Origin: an uncultured Clostridia bacterium
GTDB taxonomy: Bacteria > Bacillota > Clostridia > Lachnospirales > Cellulosilyticaceae
Length of the DNA: 64,000 bases
Direction: 5' to 3'
NCBI GenBank assembly: GCA_937981575.1
Contig: CALJNR010000007.1
Location: forward strand, 1 to 64,000
This document shows positions 1 through 7,816 of this stretch, piece after piece; positions within the stretch are counted from its first letter, which is position 1, and every line of letters starts with the position of its first letter. Position numbers and translations under genes: made by a program. Under the pieces are notes generated by a model, which saw only the letters and a list, made by a program, of their open reading frames with translations, did no database searches and was not told the origin of the DNA.

Positions 1-455
1 GCAGTATAAGTAATATGCACTAATTTATAATTTTGGTAATAGCGGTTAATGAAGTATAGAGGCACCATAGTCCCATGATCTAAGAAGACTGAAGTATTAT
101 ACTGATTTAAAAGGGCGTCCGTTGCCATAACAACCGGAATATCTTCTTCATAAGCAAGTTCATAAATTTTGCTCGTTAAAGCTTTGTGAATCTGAAGCTG
201 CATAGAAACATCGCCTGCTCCAAATCTTTGCAGATCACCTTTTATTTCATCTTCATAGCTTAAACTGATCGCATCTTGAAACATCGTCCCATGGGGAGTA
301 ATCATTATAATTGTGTCTGGTGCAATCTCTGCAATTTCTTTTCCTACAGTATTCATACTGCTGCTGGTGGCATAAATTTTCTTTTCTTCACCTTTTCCTA
401 CCTCCGGAAGGATAATGGGAGGATGTGGAAGCAAATAAAATCCTTCTAAACTCAA
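1..455 (-). CDS. AmmeMemoRadiSam system B-like (class III extradiol dioxygenase-like) protein, 5' part only
   Basis: The gene runs off the left edge, so only about 151 N-terminal residues are visible. The translation opens SLEGFYLLPHPPIILPEVG and continues with ITPHGTMFQDAISL and a GDLQRFGA segment. This is the pattern of the class III extradiol-dioxygenase-like domain of AmmeMemoRadiSam system proteins, with His residues in the PHPP and TPHGT motifs. The family is linked to AMMECR1 and a radical-SAM partner; its substrate is unknown. I chose the TTG at 455 because AGAGGTGAG lies just upstream. The in-frame GTG at 464 sits on top of that site. It is transcribed divergently from the SDR gene to its right. 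Confidence 0.75.
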   Translation of the reverse strand, partial: MSLEGFYLLPHPPIILPEVGKGEEKKIYATSSSMNTVGKEIAEIAPDTIIMITPHGTMFQDAISLSYEDEIKGDLQRFGAGDVSMQLQIHKALTSKIYELAYEEDIPVVMATDALLNQYNTSVFLDHGTMVPLYFINRYYQNYKLVHITYT

Positions 456-592
456 AGCACTCACCTCTACTATTTATTATATTTTTTAAGTCAGCGGGCG
501 TTCCAGAGAAATATTATTACTTAGTATATCTCAGATTATCCTTGCTATCCACTGGGCTCGATAAAATAGAATACTTAAATTCAAATAAATAG

Positions 593-622
593 TTGCATAT
601 CAAAACTGTTTTATGTTACAAT
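593..622 (+). promoter_or_regulatory. Sigma-A-type promoter of the SDR/methyltransferase pair
   Basis: TTGCAT (593-598) and TACAAT (617-622) are separated by 18 bp, ahead of the gene starting at 676. The predicted start of transcription is near 629, just before the palindrome at 638-656. Confidence 0.6.
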
Positions 623-637
623 CAATCTAAATATTAA

Positions 638-656
638 TAGTTGCAATATTCAACTA
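638..656. promoter_or_regulatory. Palindromic operator candidate, probably for the nearby MarR regulator
   Basis: TAGTTGCAATATTCAACTA is an inverted repeat with 6-bp arms (TAGTTG/CAACTA) and a 7-bp centre. It lies between the predicted transcription start and the Shine-Dalgarno sequence, where a bound repressor would block the SDR gene. MarR proteins usually bind palindromes of about this size. The MarR promoter at 3652-3714 carries related AGTTAA/TTAACT arms. That MarR binds here is inference. Confidence 0.5.
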
Positions 657-675
657 CTCATTTGGAGGAATGATC

Positions 676-1404
676 ATGGATTTTAAAAACAAAGTTATCG
701 TTATATCTGGTACGCATTCGGGGATTGGAAAGGGCTGCGCCGACCTGCTGCTCCAAAGCGGCGCAGCAGTGGTAGGTATTGATCTTAAGCCATGTACTAT
801 TACGCACGAAAACTATTCTCACTATCTACTGGATATACGGAGCGAATCTGAAGTAAAAAAGGCTGTTCATGACCTCATCCGCCGTTTTGGCAAACTGGAC
901 GGCTTAGTCAATGCCGCGGGCATTTACTCAAATGTAAAGCCTTTTTATGAGATGACTTCTGAAGAATGGGAGCAGGTTATTGCGGTAAATCTGACGGGTA
1001 CTTTTATGCTTTCTAAATACATCGTTCAAAATATGCTGAAGTCCCGCAGCGGCAAAATCGTAAATATTAGCTGTATACGTTCAAAAATCTTTAGACCACA
1101 TATGGCTGACTATGCAGCTTCAAAAGCAGGAGTTGTAGCATTAACCTCTGCCATGGCGCTTGATTTAAAAGAACATAATATTCATGTCAACTCCGTTGCC
1201 CCGGGATTTACCTACACGCAAATGACCTCCAAGGCGTTTGATAATCCTGCCTTTAAGGAACTTTCCGAAAGTCTCATCCCTACAGGCCGTATAGCCCAGC
1301 CAGAGGATATTTCAAAAGCAGTGTTATTTTTACTCTCAGATATGGCTGACTATATAAATGGTGAAACATTGTATGTAGATGGAGGCTATAGCATTTCTAA
1401 ATAA
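676..1404 (+). CDS. Short-chain dehydrogenase/reductase (SDR), substrate unknown
   Basis: A classical SDR of 242 aa, probably a cytoplasmic NAD(P)-dependent oxidoreductase. The Rossmann motif SGTHSGIGKG is at residues 11-20, NAAG at 79-82, and the active-site pair Tyr146/Lys150 lies in YAASK. The position 13 residues before Tyr146, normally the catalytic Ser, is Cys133 (NISC), with Ser132 just before it. The C-terminal VDGG motif is intact. The ATG at 676 is preferred to the ATG at 670 because GGAGG (664-668) is 7 nt from the former and touches the latter. It is followed 30 nt later by a methyltransferase, so the two probably form one transcript. The substrate cannot be told from sequence; FabG-like reductases are the nearest general group. 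Confidence 0.85.
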   Translation: MDFKNKVIVISGTHSGIGKGCADLLLQSGAAVVGIDLKPCTITHENYSHYLLDIRSESEVKKAVHDLIRRFGKLDGLVNAAGIYSNVKPFYEMTSEEWEQVIAVNLTGTFMLSKYIVQNMLKSRSGKIVNISCIRSKIFRPHMADYAASKAGVVALTSAMALDLKEHNIHVNSVAPGFTYTQMTSKAFDNPAFKELSESLIPTGRIAQPEDISKAVLFLLSDMADYINGETLYVDGGYSISK

Positions 1405-1434
1405 AAAAATAGAATAAGCGAAAGGATGATTTTT

Positions 1435-2058
1435 ATGAACAGTAAAAACTATTTTAATGAAGTTGCAGATCAGTGGGATACGATGCGCAGCAGTTTTTTC
1501 CCTGAATCAGTAAGAGAGAAGATTTACAGCCTTATGGAAATGAGCCCTGATAAAATGGCTGCCGACATTGGTGCTGGTACAGGGTTTCTGACAGAAGGAC
1601 TAGCACAAAATGGCCTTCAGGTTATAGCTGTTGATTTCTCCACTCAAATGTTAAAAGCAATGGAGTCAAAGTTTGAGCGCTTTGATCATATCACCTATAG
1701 ACAAGGGGAATCTGCAGATCTTCCTATTCCGTCAAATACTGTGGATTATGCTGTTGCCAATATGTATTTGCACCATGTCAAAGATCCGCTAGCTGCTATT
1801 AAAGAAATGGTAAGAATAACAAAATCCAGGGGAAGTGTTATCCTTACAGACCTAGATGAACACTCCTTTGAATTTTTAAAAGTGGAGCATCATGATGAAC
1901 ACTTAGGCTTTAAACGCACCGACATTAGAGCGTGGTTCGAAGAAGCAGGACTTAAAAATGTCACTATTAACTGCATTGGAGCAGACTGCCACACCACATC
2001 CTGCAGCGAAAACACAAATGCAAGCATTAGTATTTTTATTGCAAAAGGAGATAAATAA
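1435..2058 (+). CDS. Class I SAM-dependent methyltransferase
   Basis: A 207-residue Rossmann-type methyltransferase. SAM-binding motif I reads ADIGAGTGFL. An acidic residue follows in VIAVDFS, and a motif IV-like stretch (VDYAVANMYLHHV) resembles the methyltransferase-11 family. The C-terminus is rich in Cys, His and Thr (GADCHTTSCSEN), which is unusual and could bind metal or be surface exposed. I use the ATG at 1435: AAAGGA (1421-1426) is about 8 nt upstream, whereas the ATG at 1426 overlaps it. It follows the SDR on the same strand, which suggests a joint modification or detoxification role. The methyl acceptor is unknown. Confidence 0.85.
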   Translation: MNSKNYFNEVADQWDTMRSSFFPESVREKIYSLMEMSPDKMAADIGAGTGFLTEGLAQNGLQVIAVDFSTQMLKAMESKFERFDHITYRQGESADLPIPSNTVDYAVANMYLHHVKDPLAAIKEMVRITKSRGSVILTDLDEHSFEFLKVEHHDEHLGFKRTDIRAWFEEAGLKNVTINCIGADCHTTSCSENTNASISIFIAKGDK

Positions 2059-2081
2059 TGCTTAGTAACGCTTAAGACGCT

Positions 2082-3158
2082 TCAGCATGAAAACCAATGA
2101 CATGGATTAAGACATTTTTTATATTTAGAAATAATCTGTTTACCGGCAATTGCCACGCCTATCCACCAAGTAATCTCTCCACTCAAAATTAGTGTAGAAA
2201 TAATCATAGCTTTTTGTGATATTTTGAATGGTAAAAAGGGAACGGCCGCAATAAGAGCATAAAAGCTAAAAGATAAGACGACTAAGATCACAGCTATAAT
2301 CCCTAATCTATTCCTTTTGTTACTGTCCTTATAATGGTCATCATTTCTAGGTGTTCCTTGCAGAAATTGCTGCAGCATTTTGCCATATCTTTTCATCGTT
2401 ACCCTGTCTGCTAATCGCGGCATGATTGCATTTAGTTTTGAAAAAATAACTGTAGCGGAGCCTCCCATAATATAGACCTGTCTCTTCTTCTCAATGGCTC
2501 TAACTAATTTTTCTGCTACTTCTTCTGGTTGGACAATTGAAATGCCCATTTCCTGCCACAGAGTATGGAATGGTCTCTCGGCCTCGGTGTCTGCAGGACT
2601 TGGACAAAAAAAGCTCAGCCTTGTCCTCTTTCCTTCAAGATCTAATTCCCGATTCATGGATTCCACAAATGAAAATAATCCTGCCCTTGAAGCAACATCG
2701 ACGCTGTAATAGGGAAAAGCCATGCGTCCATCCGCAAAACCTCCAATATGTACAATCATGCTGTCTTTTTGATTTGTCATACAGGGTAAGAATGACTTTG
2801 TAATAAGAATTGCTCCTAACAGGTTAATGCTAAGGCAGTTCTGTATATCCTCAAAACTATGGTTCTCCAAGGGTTTTCTTACATCACAGCCTGAAGCATT
2901 AACTACAATATCTATCATAGGTGACCATTGCTGCATAAAATCAGCGAGTCTTTCTACTTCTTTTGCATTTGTAATATCCGCTGATAGTATAGCAGTATCT
3001 CCATCGATGCATTCAGCAGTTTTTTTAAGCTTTTCTTCATTTCGGCCTACAAGTAAAAGCTTAGCCCCCTTGGCTGCGAAACATTTAGCAAAGCTTGACC
3101 CCAAGCCCCCTCCAGCTCCAATAATAACTACTGACTTTTCATTCCATCTGTTTTTCAT
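2082..3158 (-). CDS. Degenerate SDR fused to a C-terminal two-helix membrane domain (transporter-suffix type)
   Basis: A 358-aa protein. Residues 1-270 are SDR-like, with the dinucleotide motif IIGAGGGLG (about 12-20), VNASG (86-90) and an ESMNREL helix. The active site is gone: the YxxxK positions read Asp154 and Arg158 (SVDVASR), and the upstream Ser position is Phe141. The last ~75 residues hold two hydrophobic helices split by PFLPFKISQKA and end in a Lys-rich KYKKCLNP tail. They resemble the short transporter suffix domain found at the ends of some membrane proteins. The start follows AGGGGA. It lies 33 nt downstream of the MarR gene on the same strand. It may bind a nucleotide cofactor at the membrane without catalysis; that is inference. 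Confidence 0.8.
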   Translation of the reverse strand: MKNRWNEKSVVIIGAGGGLGSSFAKCFAAKGAKLLLVGRNEEKLKKTAECIDGDTAILSADITNAKEVERLADFMQQWSPMIDIVVNASGCDVRKPLENHSFEDIQNCLSINLLGAILITKSFLPCMTNQKDSMIVHIGGFADGRMAFPYYSVDVASRAGLFSFVESMNRELDLEGKRTRLSFFCPSPADTEAERPFHTLWQEMGISIVQPEEVAEKLVRAIEKKRQVYIMGGSATVIFSKLNAIMPRLADRVTMKRYGKMLQQFLQGTPRNDDHYKDSNKRNRLGIIAVILVVLSFSFYALIAAVPFLPFKISQKAMIISTLILSGEITWWIGVAIAGKQIISKYKKCLNPCHWFSC

Positions 3159-3191
3159 CTTCTATTCCCCTTTATAATTTGAACTTAATTT

Positions 3192-3629
3192 TTAGTCTGC
3201 TTGTTGTTCTAATTTACAAACAATTTGATCCAGCAATGTTTCTATAAGTTTATATTGCTCCTTGCTGGCTAAGTTTTTAATGAGAAGATCAAAGTTTTTG
3301 TAAAGTTCCTCATCACCATCAATAATGCTTTTTCCCTTTTGGGTAACACTTAAGTAAAATATCCTTTTGTCTTCTTCTGACTGTTTTTTTTCTATTAATC
3401 CTAGCTGAATGAGTTTCCTTACTAATGCTGAGATGGCAGGCTTAGTTAAGTTGAGTACTTCTGCTACCTGTGAAAAATTAGGCTGATTCATATAGTAAAT
3501 TGTAGTTAGATAATAATAATCATTGCTGCTAAAGACTTTAAGTTCCGACTCTGTCAAATGAAAGCTTAGATTTTTAATAGATGACCTCCATAGGTAATTT
3601 GCAATAAACCCAATACTATTTTTAATCAT
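3192..3629 (-). CDS. MarR-family transcriptional regulator
   Basis: A 145-residue winged-helix protein of typical MarR length. The recognition-helix region NFSQVAEVLNLTKPAISALVRKL is followed by the wing motif KKQSEEDKRIFYLSVTQKG, with the conserved D-R pair. The start has the ribosome site AGAGGAG. It leads an operon with the degenerate SDR. Its own promoter (3652-3714) contains an inverted repeat, and a comparable palindrome lies in front of the opposing SDR gene. Autorepression plus control of the whole small cluster is likely. The ligand is unknown, but MarR proteins often sense phenolic or toxic compounds. Confidence 0.85.
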   Translation of the reverse strand: MIKNSIGFIANYLWRSSIKNLSFHLTESELKVFSSNDYYYLTTIYYMNQPNFSQVAEVLNLTKPAISALVRKLIQLGLIEKKQSEEDKRIFYLSVTQKGKSIIDGDEELYKNFDLLIKNLASKEQYKLIETLLDQIVCKLEQQAD

Positions 3630-3651
3630 GTTCTACTCCTCTTACGCCAAA

Positions 3652-3714
3652 ATAGTTAACCTAATTTAATTAAATCTTTTTAACTATTATAGTATCGTTT
3701 TTGAATTATGTCAA
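3652..3714 (-). promoter_or_regulatory. Consensus promoter with inverted-repeat operator for the MarR gene
   Basis: On the minus strand, TTGACA (3714-3709) and TATAAT (3691-3686) are separated by exactly 17 bp, which is a full consensus. An inverted repeat ATAGTTAA (3652-3659)/TTAACTAT (3680-3687) overlaps the -10 box, as expected for autorepression. Confidence 0.7.
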
Positions 3715-3831
3715 TTCTCTTTTCTTTTTAAACCTTGTATTCGTTCTAACTTCTGTTACTATAAAAATCAATGTATTTATCTCCTCTTGAGAAAGTTAGA
3801 TAGTTTTTGCCGGGCCCCCTCAAATAAAACA

Positions 3832-3868
3832 GCCAGTTTAATGAGCATCCCCTCTCATATAAACTGGC
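3832..3868 (-). terminator. Rho-independent terminator after the GyrI-like gene
   Basis: GCCAGTTTA-ATGAG pairs with CTCAT-AT-AAACTGGC. On the minus strand the stem is followed by a T-rich stretch. Confidence 0.6.
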
Positions 3869-3879
3869 AACAATTTTTG

Positions 3880-4509
3880 CTATTTGATTTTTTCTTGTAC
3901 AAAGTATCTTAGAACGGTTTTAAGCTTCTCAGCGGAAGTTTTTCTTGCATCTGTAAGATAGATTTCTCTATGAGAAAGCTTTGTTCTTTCAAGTCCATTA
4001 GCTGTGCAGAACGCATCCATCCGACTAAAACTTTCTGGCTCTTCGTCATAAGAACCTAAATGTAGCATTTGTACGGCCATGCCATCCTCGATCGTTTCAA
4101 ACTGAACGTTGTCCATAAGCGGGTGAGGCTTTTTAACCTTTACTTGATGGATAACAGCCTTAGCTAATTCCTCGGTCACAAAGCCCGGCTGCCTGATCAT
4201 GATCTTATACACCAATTCATTTTTATCAAATATTCCTTTTTCCTTTGCCTCATCAGTTAAGTCCCATATGCCCTCCAGCGGATAAATACTGTATTCAAAA
4301 TAGCCCTGTGGAATGAGTCCCTTTTTCGGAAGCATTTTGATGCCATAAGACAGCGCATAGAGTACTCCGACCAACTCAACAAAATCCGAGTCATTGGGAT
4401 TTCCTTTTCCCTCTATAGTAAAAAATTTAAACTCTGGAATGACAGTAAGCTCTGGTTTTCCTGAAGGCAGGTAAATAGCTTTCTCTTGTTTGTTCCATTC
4501 ATGTTTCAT
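3880..4509 (-). CDS. GyrI-like small-molecule-binding domain protein
   Basis: A 209-residue protein with the features of the stand-alone GyrI-like/SOUL-type fold: an early FFTIEGKGNPN strand, PKKG, the ligand-pocket region YPLEGIWDLT, and VQMLHLGSYDEEPESF close to a C-terminal HREIYLTDARKT. The family is found as effector domains of AraC-type activators and as free cytoplasmic proteins; the ligands are hydrophobic or cationic small molecules. There is no DNA-binding domain here. It has its own terminator and is transcribed divergently from the sigma-factor gene. The start follows GAGGGG. The biological role is unknown. Confidence 0.8.
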   Translation of the reverse strand: MKHEWNKQEKAIYLPSGKPELTVIPEFKFFTIEGKGNPNDSDFVELVGVLYALSYGIKMLPKKGLIPQGYFEYSIYPLEGIWDLTDEAKEKGIFDKNELVYKIMIRQPGFVTEELAKAVIHQVKVKKPHPLMDNVQFETIEDGMAVQMLHLGSYDEEPESFSRMDAFCTANGLERTKLSHREIYLTDARKTSAEKLKTVLRYFVQEKIK

Positions 4510-4855
4510 CCTAGTCCCCTCACTTTCCTAAAAATAATGAAGTCTCTTCATAAAACATCATACTATTTTTTTGTGACATCAGTATGTCTTATTTCTCAAA
4601 TAATATGACGATAATCCACCGATGATATAATAGCTTCCAGCTCCTCTTTATGCAGCTACCAATCTTCTTTATTTACTTCCCAGCAGATTAATTTGATTAA
4701 AATATCCTATTACTGCCTAAAACTCTTTTAAATTTTAAATCACTCTTAATCTGCTAATAGACTATCATAAATTTTATTTCTTTTGTATTATAGTATATAA
4801 ATAATACTCTACTTATTTAATGTATTGTACTCTCTATTCTTAAACGAGGTGAAAA
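4510..4855. other. AT-rich divergent intergenic region
   Basis: About 345 bp between the GyrI-like and sigma-factor genes, which point away from each other. It should hold both promoters, but I see no clear consensus -35/-10 pair, no small open frame with a ribosome site and no strong hairpin. Confidence 0.5.
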
Positions 4856-5653
4856 ATGGATATTGAATCTGCAATCGATCATTATGGTACTTATATCTAT
4901 AATTATGCTCTTAGGCTCTGCTGCAATCCAAATCTGGCAGAAGATCTGGCTCAAGAAACATTTATTAAAGCTTGGCAAAAAAACACACAGTTGATAAATC
5001 ATGATTCCCTTAGACCATGGCTTAGAAAAATTTGCTTAAATACATATTTAATGCATCTTCGCAAAGAAAACAACCTTACTGAACTCATCTTCGAAGATCC
5101 TCAAACCCTTGAAAGTGCTGGTACTTTATTTGACTTAGTATCTGTAGAGCCCTCTCCTTTAGATGAAGTCGTTGTAGAAGAGTCTATTCGTGAGCTTCAA
5201 AATGGATGCTTTCTTGCAATGACCAGAAAACTTTCTATAGGTCAAAGAATTGCCTTTTCGCTTATAGATATGTTTGGCGTTACTCTAGATGAAGTTTCCG
5301 AACTCCTATGTCTTTCAAAAGGCGCCGTTAAAGGCCTTCTTTACAGAGCTAGAATGAACTTGGATCATTTTTTTCATCATCACTGTAATTTAATACAAAT
5401 AGATAATCCATGCAGCTGTAAAGCTTGGATAGGTTTTGCAGAAAACAGAAATAAAAATCTAGATGCATCTCTTAAGGCTAGGCTTGAGCAGAAACTAGAT
5501 TATACAAAGTCCGGCTATACCTTTAGCCCTGAAACCCGCCAGAAAATATACACTTTATATGCCAACATGCCAGACCGAAAGCCAAGTGGTGAGTGGTATC
5601 AAAATGTTATAATGCTCATCAAAGAAATGTATGTAAGTAAAGATAATTTTTAA
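4856..5653 (+). CDS. ECF-like RNA polymerase sigma factor with a Cys-containing C-terminal extension
   Basis: A 265-aa sigma-70 family protein. Region 2 covers about residues 5-70 (AEDLAQETFIKAW, then RPWLRKICLN). Region 4 covers about 115-170 (SIGQRIAFSLIDMFGVT, then the helix-turn-helix LDEVSELLCLSKGAVKG). Typical ECF factors are about 170-200 aa. This one adds ~90 residues that start with His171, three His at 174-176, Cys177, Cys186 and Cys188 (CSC), which could form a metal or redox site. No anti-sigma gene is next to it, so the extension may do the regulating; that is inference. The ribosome site is GAGGTG before the ATG at 4856. Confidence 0.85.
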   Translation: MDIESAIDHYGTYIYNYALRLCCNPNLAEDLAQETFIKAWQKNTQLINHDSLRPWLRKICLNTYLMHLRKENNLTELIFEDPQTLESAGTLFDLVSVEPSPLDEVVVEESIRELQNGCFLAMTRKLSIGQRIAFSLIDMFGVTLDEVSELLCLSKGAVKGLLYRARMNLDHFFHHHCNLIQIDNPCSCKAWIGFAENRNKNLDASLKARLEQKLDYTKSGYTFSPETRQKIYTLYANMPDRKPSGEWYQNVIMLIKEMYVSKDNF

Positions 5654-5710
5654 ATATTTTTTTATAGAAGCCGTATCTTTCTCTTTTTTTCTGCATCTTA
5701 ATTTATGAAA

Positions 5711-5829
5711 GCTATAGAGAAGCAACCTATAAACTAAAGTTATTTATCGGTGCAAAGTTGTTTATCAAGGTGTTTTTACATTGGGTACCACCGTGATTAA
5801 TTTAAACTTAAAGGTGTGAAATCTATAGC
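5711..5829 (+). repeat. Structured intergenic repeat, copy A (three-way-junction leader)
   Basis: First of three related elements. P1 is GCTATA (5711-5716) with TATAGC (5824-5829). P2 is GAGAAGCAAC (5717-5726) with GTTGTTTATC (5757-5766), with one G-U and one mismatch. P3 is 5772-5782 with 5813-5823, with 10 of 11 positions pairing, three of them G-U. The P3 loop carries GTACCACC. It ends 28 nt before the ATG of the DUF3795-like gene, so it probably lies in that gene's 5' leader. Function unknown; a mobile MITE-like origin is also possible. Confidence 0.75.
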
Positions 5830-5857
5830 ATGATGATAAACTAAAGGAGAGATGAAA

Positions 5858-6301
5858 ATGAGTTATGAACAAGCGGTAAAAGAACTCGCCCCCTGCGGCA
5901 TTGACTGCTCAAGGTGTGTGTCTTACCAACATGGAGAAGTTGTGAAATTTACAAAGGCCTTAAAAGAATCCCTTACTAACTTCGAGAATATGGCTGATCG
6001 GTTACAAGATAGGGTGCCGGCTTTTAGGGGCTACCAGCAGTTTTTAGATGTACTTAATCACTTTACTAAAGGCAGCTGCCCAGGCTGCAGGTATGGTGAT
6101 TCTCCTAATTGCACCTGCGGCGCCAAGGATTGTCATAAGCTAGAGAAAGTTGATTTTTGTTTTCAGTGTACTAAATACCCTTGTAGTCAAAATAATTATA
6201 ATGATGCACTGTATCAAAAATGGAGACTAAATAACGATTTCATGAAAGATAAGAGCGTGGAGAATTTTTATAGTGAGCAAAAACAAAAATCTCGCTACTA
6301 A
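5858..6301 (+). CDS. DUF3795-like Cys-rich protein
   Basis: A 147-residue cytoplasmic protein rich in Cys, with an N-terminal APCGIDCSRC motif followed by CPGCRYGD, CTCGAKDC and FCFQCTKYPC. This is the Cys spacing of the DUF3795 family, thought to bind zinc or an iron-sulphur cluster; no reaction is known. I use the ATG at 5858 because AAGGAGA (5844-5850) is 7 nt upstream; the ATG at 5852 is too close. Structured repeat copy A lies directly upstream, and a bidirectional terminator follows the stop. Confidence 0.75.
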   Translation: MSYEQAVKELAPCGIDCSRCVSYQHGEVVKFTKALKESLTNFENMADRLQDRVPAFRGYQQFLDVLNHFTKGSCPGCRYGDSPNCTCGAKDCHKLEKVDFCFQCTKYPCSQNNYNDALYQKWRLNNDFMKDKSVENFYSEQKQKSRY

Positions 6302-6314
6302 ACTTTAAGTACAT

Positions 6315-6360
6315 AAAAAAGGTACCTTTTCTATTTTTTACGAAAAGGTACCTTTTTTTT
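6315..6360. terminator. Bidirectional Rho-independent terminator
   Basis: GGTACCTTTTC (6321-6331) pairs with GAAAAGGTACC (6342-6352), with T8 on the plus side and A6 on the other. It serves the converging DUF3795-like and VanZ genes. The VanZ stop codon lies in the loop. Confidence 0.85.
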
Positions 6361-6694
6361 GAATGATAATAAATACTATACTGGCTAATAAGATGCCAAC
6401 TGAATCAGCCAGCAGATCTCTAAGATCAAAACTTCTTTTATCTGCGAAAAGCTGCATCACTTCTGTCGCTAAACCAAACAACGCTACCGTAAGAAAAGTA
6501 TATATAAAATGAGGAAGTCTTCCTTTATACTCGTTATACTCGTAGTAAAAACATAAAGTGAGTGCACCGAACATTCCAAGGTGGACTACTTTATCAAATC
6601 CTTCAACTTTTACTTCCGGCACATTCCCCCCTGGCATCAAGATAACAATTAAAATGAGAATCGTTAATAAAATTGTAAACTTGTAGTGTTTCAT
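6338..6694 (-). CDS. VanZ-like membrane protein
   Basis: A 118-residue protein with four predicted membrane helices: an N-terminal ILLTILILIVILM stretch, then VVHLGMFGALTLCFYY, FIYTFLTVALFGLATE, and a last helix before KKGTFS. The motif FDKVVHLGMFG and the later EVMQLFADKRSFDLRDLLAD are the hallmarks of VanZ-like proteins; the DxxDLxxN-type region is where family members are best conserved. The family is named after a teicoplanin-resistance accessory gene, but most members have no known function. Its end overlaps the shared terminator. It is followed 44 nt upstream by the YacL-like gene. Confidence 0.8.
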   Translation of the reverse strand: MKHYKFTILLTILILIVILMPGGNVPEVKVEGFDKVVHLGMFGALTLCFYYEYNEYKGRLPHFIYTFLTVALFGLATEVMQLFADKRSFDLRDLLADSVGILLASIVFIIIQKKGTFS

Positions 6695-6737
6695 ACCCTT
6701 ACTGTCCCCTTATTTTACAAAATAACCTAGTCCCCGT

Positions 6738-7796
6738 CTAGGCTTTTAAAACTTTAGCAAAAATCATTCTCCCGGCTGATGTCTGCAACACAGTACTCAC
6801 AATGATATCAATAGTAGAGCCTACATGTTTTTTGCCCCCTTCTACGACAATCATTGTTCCATCGCTTAAGTAAGCAAGCCCTTGTTCCTGCTCTTTACCT
6901 TCTTTAACGATCGTAACTTTCATTTCTTCATTTGGAAGCAAAATTGGCTTTACTGCATTGGCTAAATCATTAATATTAAGGACCTGAACCTTCTGCAGTT
7001 TTGCCACCTTGTTAAGGTTAAAATCATTGGTTACAACCTTCCCCTGAATCTGCTTAGCCAGCTTTAAAAGCTTACTATCGACTTCATCCAGTTCTGAATA
7101 ATCAATATCTAATACTTCAACAGGTATGCCCTTAATGCCTTTGATCTCATTTAGTATATCAAGTCCTCTTCTTCCCCTGTTTCTTTTAAGTGAGTCCGAC
7201 GAATCAGCAATATGTCTTAATTCATCCAGCACAAAAGATGGAATGATGATTTTGCCTTCTATAAAATTAGTTTTAATAATGTCTAGTATTCTCCCGTCAA
7301 TAATAACGCTGGTATCTAATATCTTGGGATGAGACTGCGATAAAACTTCTCCTTTGCGGCTGATCCACCCTTTGACTTCTTCTTTTTTAATATGCACCAG
7401 ATATACACCGAAAAAGCCCAGTCCTAAATAAAGCAGTACAATAAAAATTTGGCTTAAAACAGTACTCTGATCGATAATCACCGCTGAGCTTACCAGGTTT
7501 GCAACCGCAAGGCCGATGGTAAGCCCGGTAACATACATCAAAATTTCCTGCATAGGATACTTAACAAGTATACTCTCCAGCTTAAAAGCAATTGCATAAG
7601 CTACTGGAATACTTAACGTTAAATACATAAGTGCAAAAATGACTATAAAAATAATAAGTTCTTTATTAAGATAAACGCTGTTAAGTATACCAGCTATCTG
7701 CCCGGGAATAATGTTCATATTTTCCAACTGTGTAATACCCAGAGCAACTATGCCTGCAATGATTCCTGAAAATATAATTCTAATAATCTGTCTCAT
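6738..7796 (-). CDS. PIN/TRAM-domain integral membrane protein (YacL-like)
   Basis: A 352-aa protein. Four helices occupy residues 1-135. A PIN nuclease-fold domain starts at ILDTSVIIDGR (Asp161) and includes FVLDELRHIAD, RGRRGLD and VVTNDFNLNKVA, so the acidic residues of the PIN site are present. A C-terminal TRAM-like RNA-binding domain (GLAYLSDGTMIVVE) ends the protein. This is the B. subtilis YacL architecture. The protein should sit in the membrane with the PIN domain in the cytoplasm and may cleave RNA. It lies 20 nt downstream of tsaD on the same strand and is likely co-transcribed. Start at GGAGG-aaagc-ATG. Confidence 0.9.
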   Translation of the reverse strand: MRQIIRIIFSGIIAGIVALGITQLENMNIIPGQIAGILNSVYLNKELIIFIVIFALMYLTLSIPVAYAIAFKLESILVKYPMQEILMYVTGLTIGLAVANLVSSAVIIDQSTVLSQIFIVLLYLGLGFFGVYLVHIKKEEVKGWISRKGEVLSQSHPKILDTSVIIDGRILDIIKTNFIEGKIIIPSFVLDELRHIADSSDSLKRNRGRRGLDILNEIKGIKGIPVEVLDIDYSELDEVDSKLLKLAKQIQGKVVTNDFNLNKVAKLQKVQVLNINDLANAVKPILLPNEEMKVTIVKEGKEQEQGLAYLSDGTMIVVEGGKKHVGSTIDIIVSTVLQTSAGRMIFAKVLKA

Positions 7797-7816
7797 GCTT
7801 TCCTCCTTCTCTTAAG

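Noticed and set aside
5780-5800. GGGTACCACCG in repeat copy A resembles part of the T-box antiterminator sequence.
   Set aside because: The T-box core reads AGGGTGGNACCGCG, a different order. The other two copies have TGTACCACC and TGTATCACC, and there is no terminator or aminoacyl-tRNA-related gene downstream.
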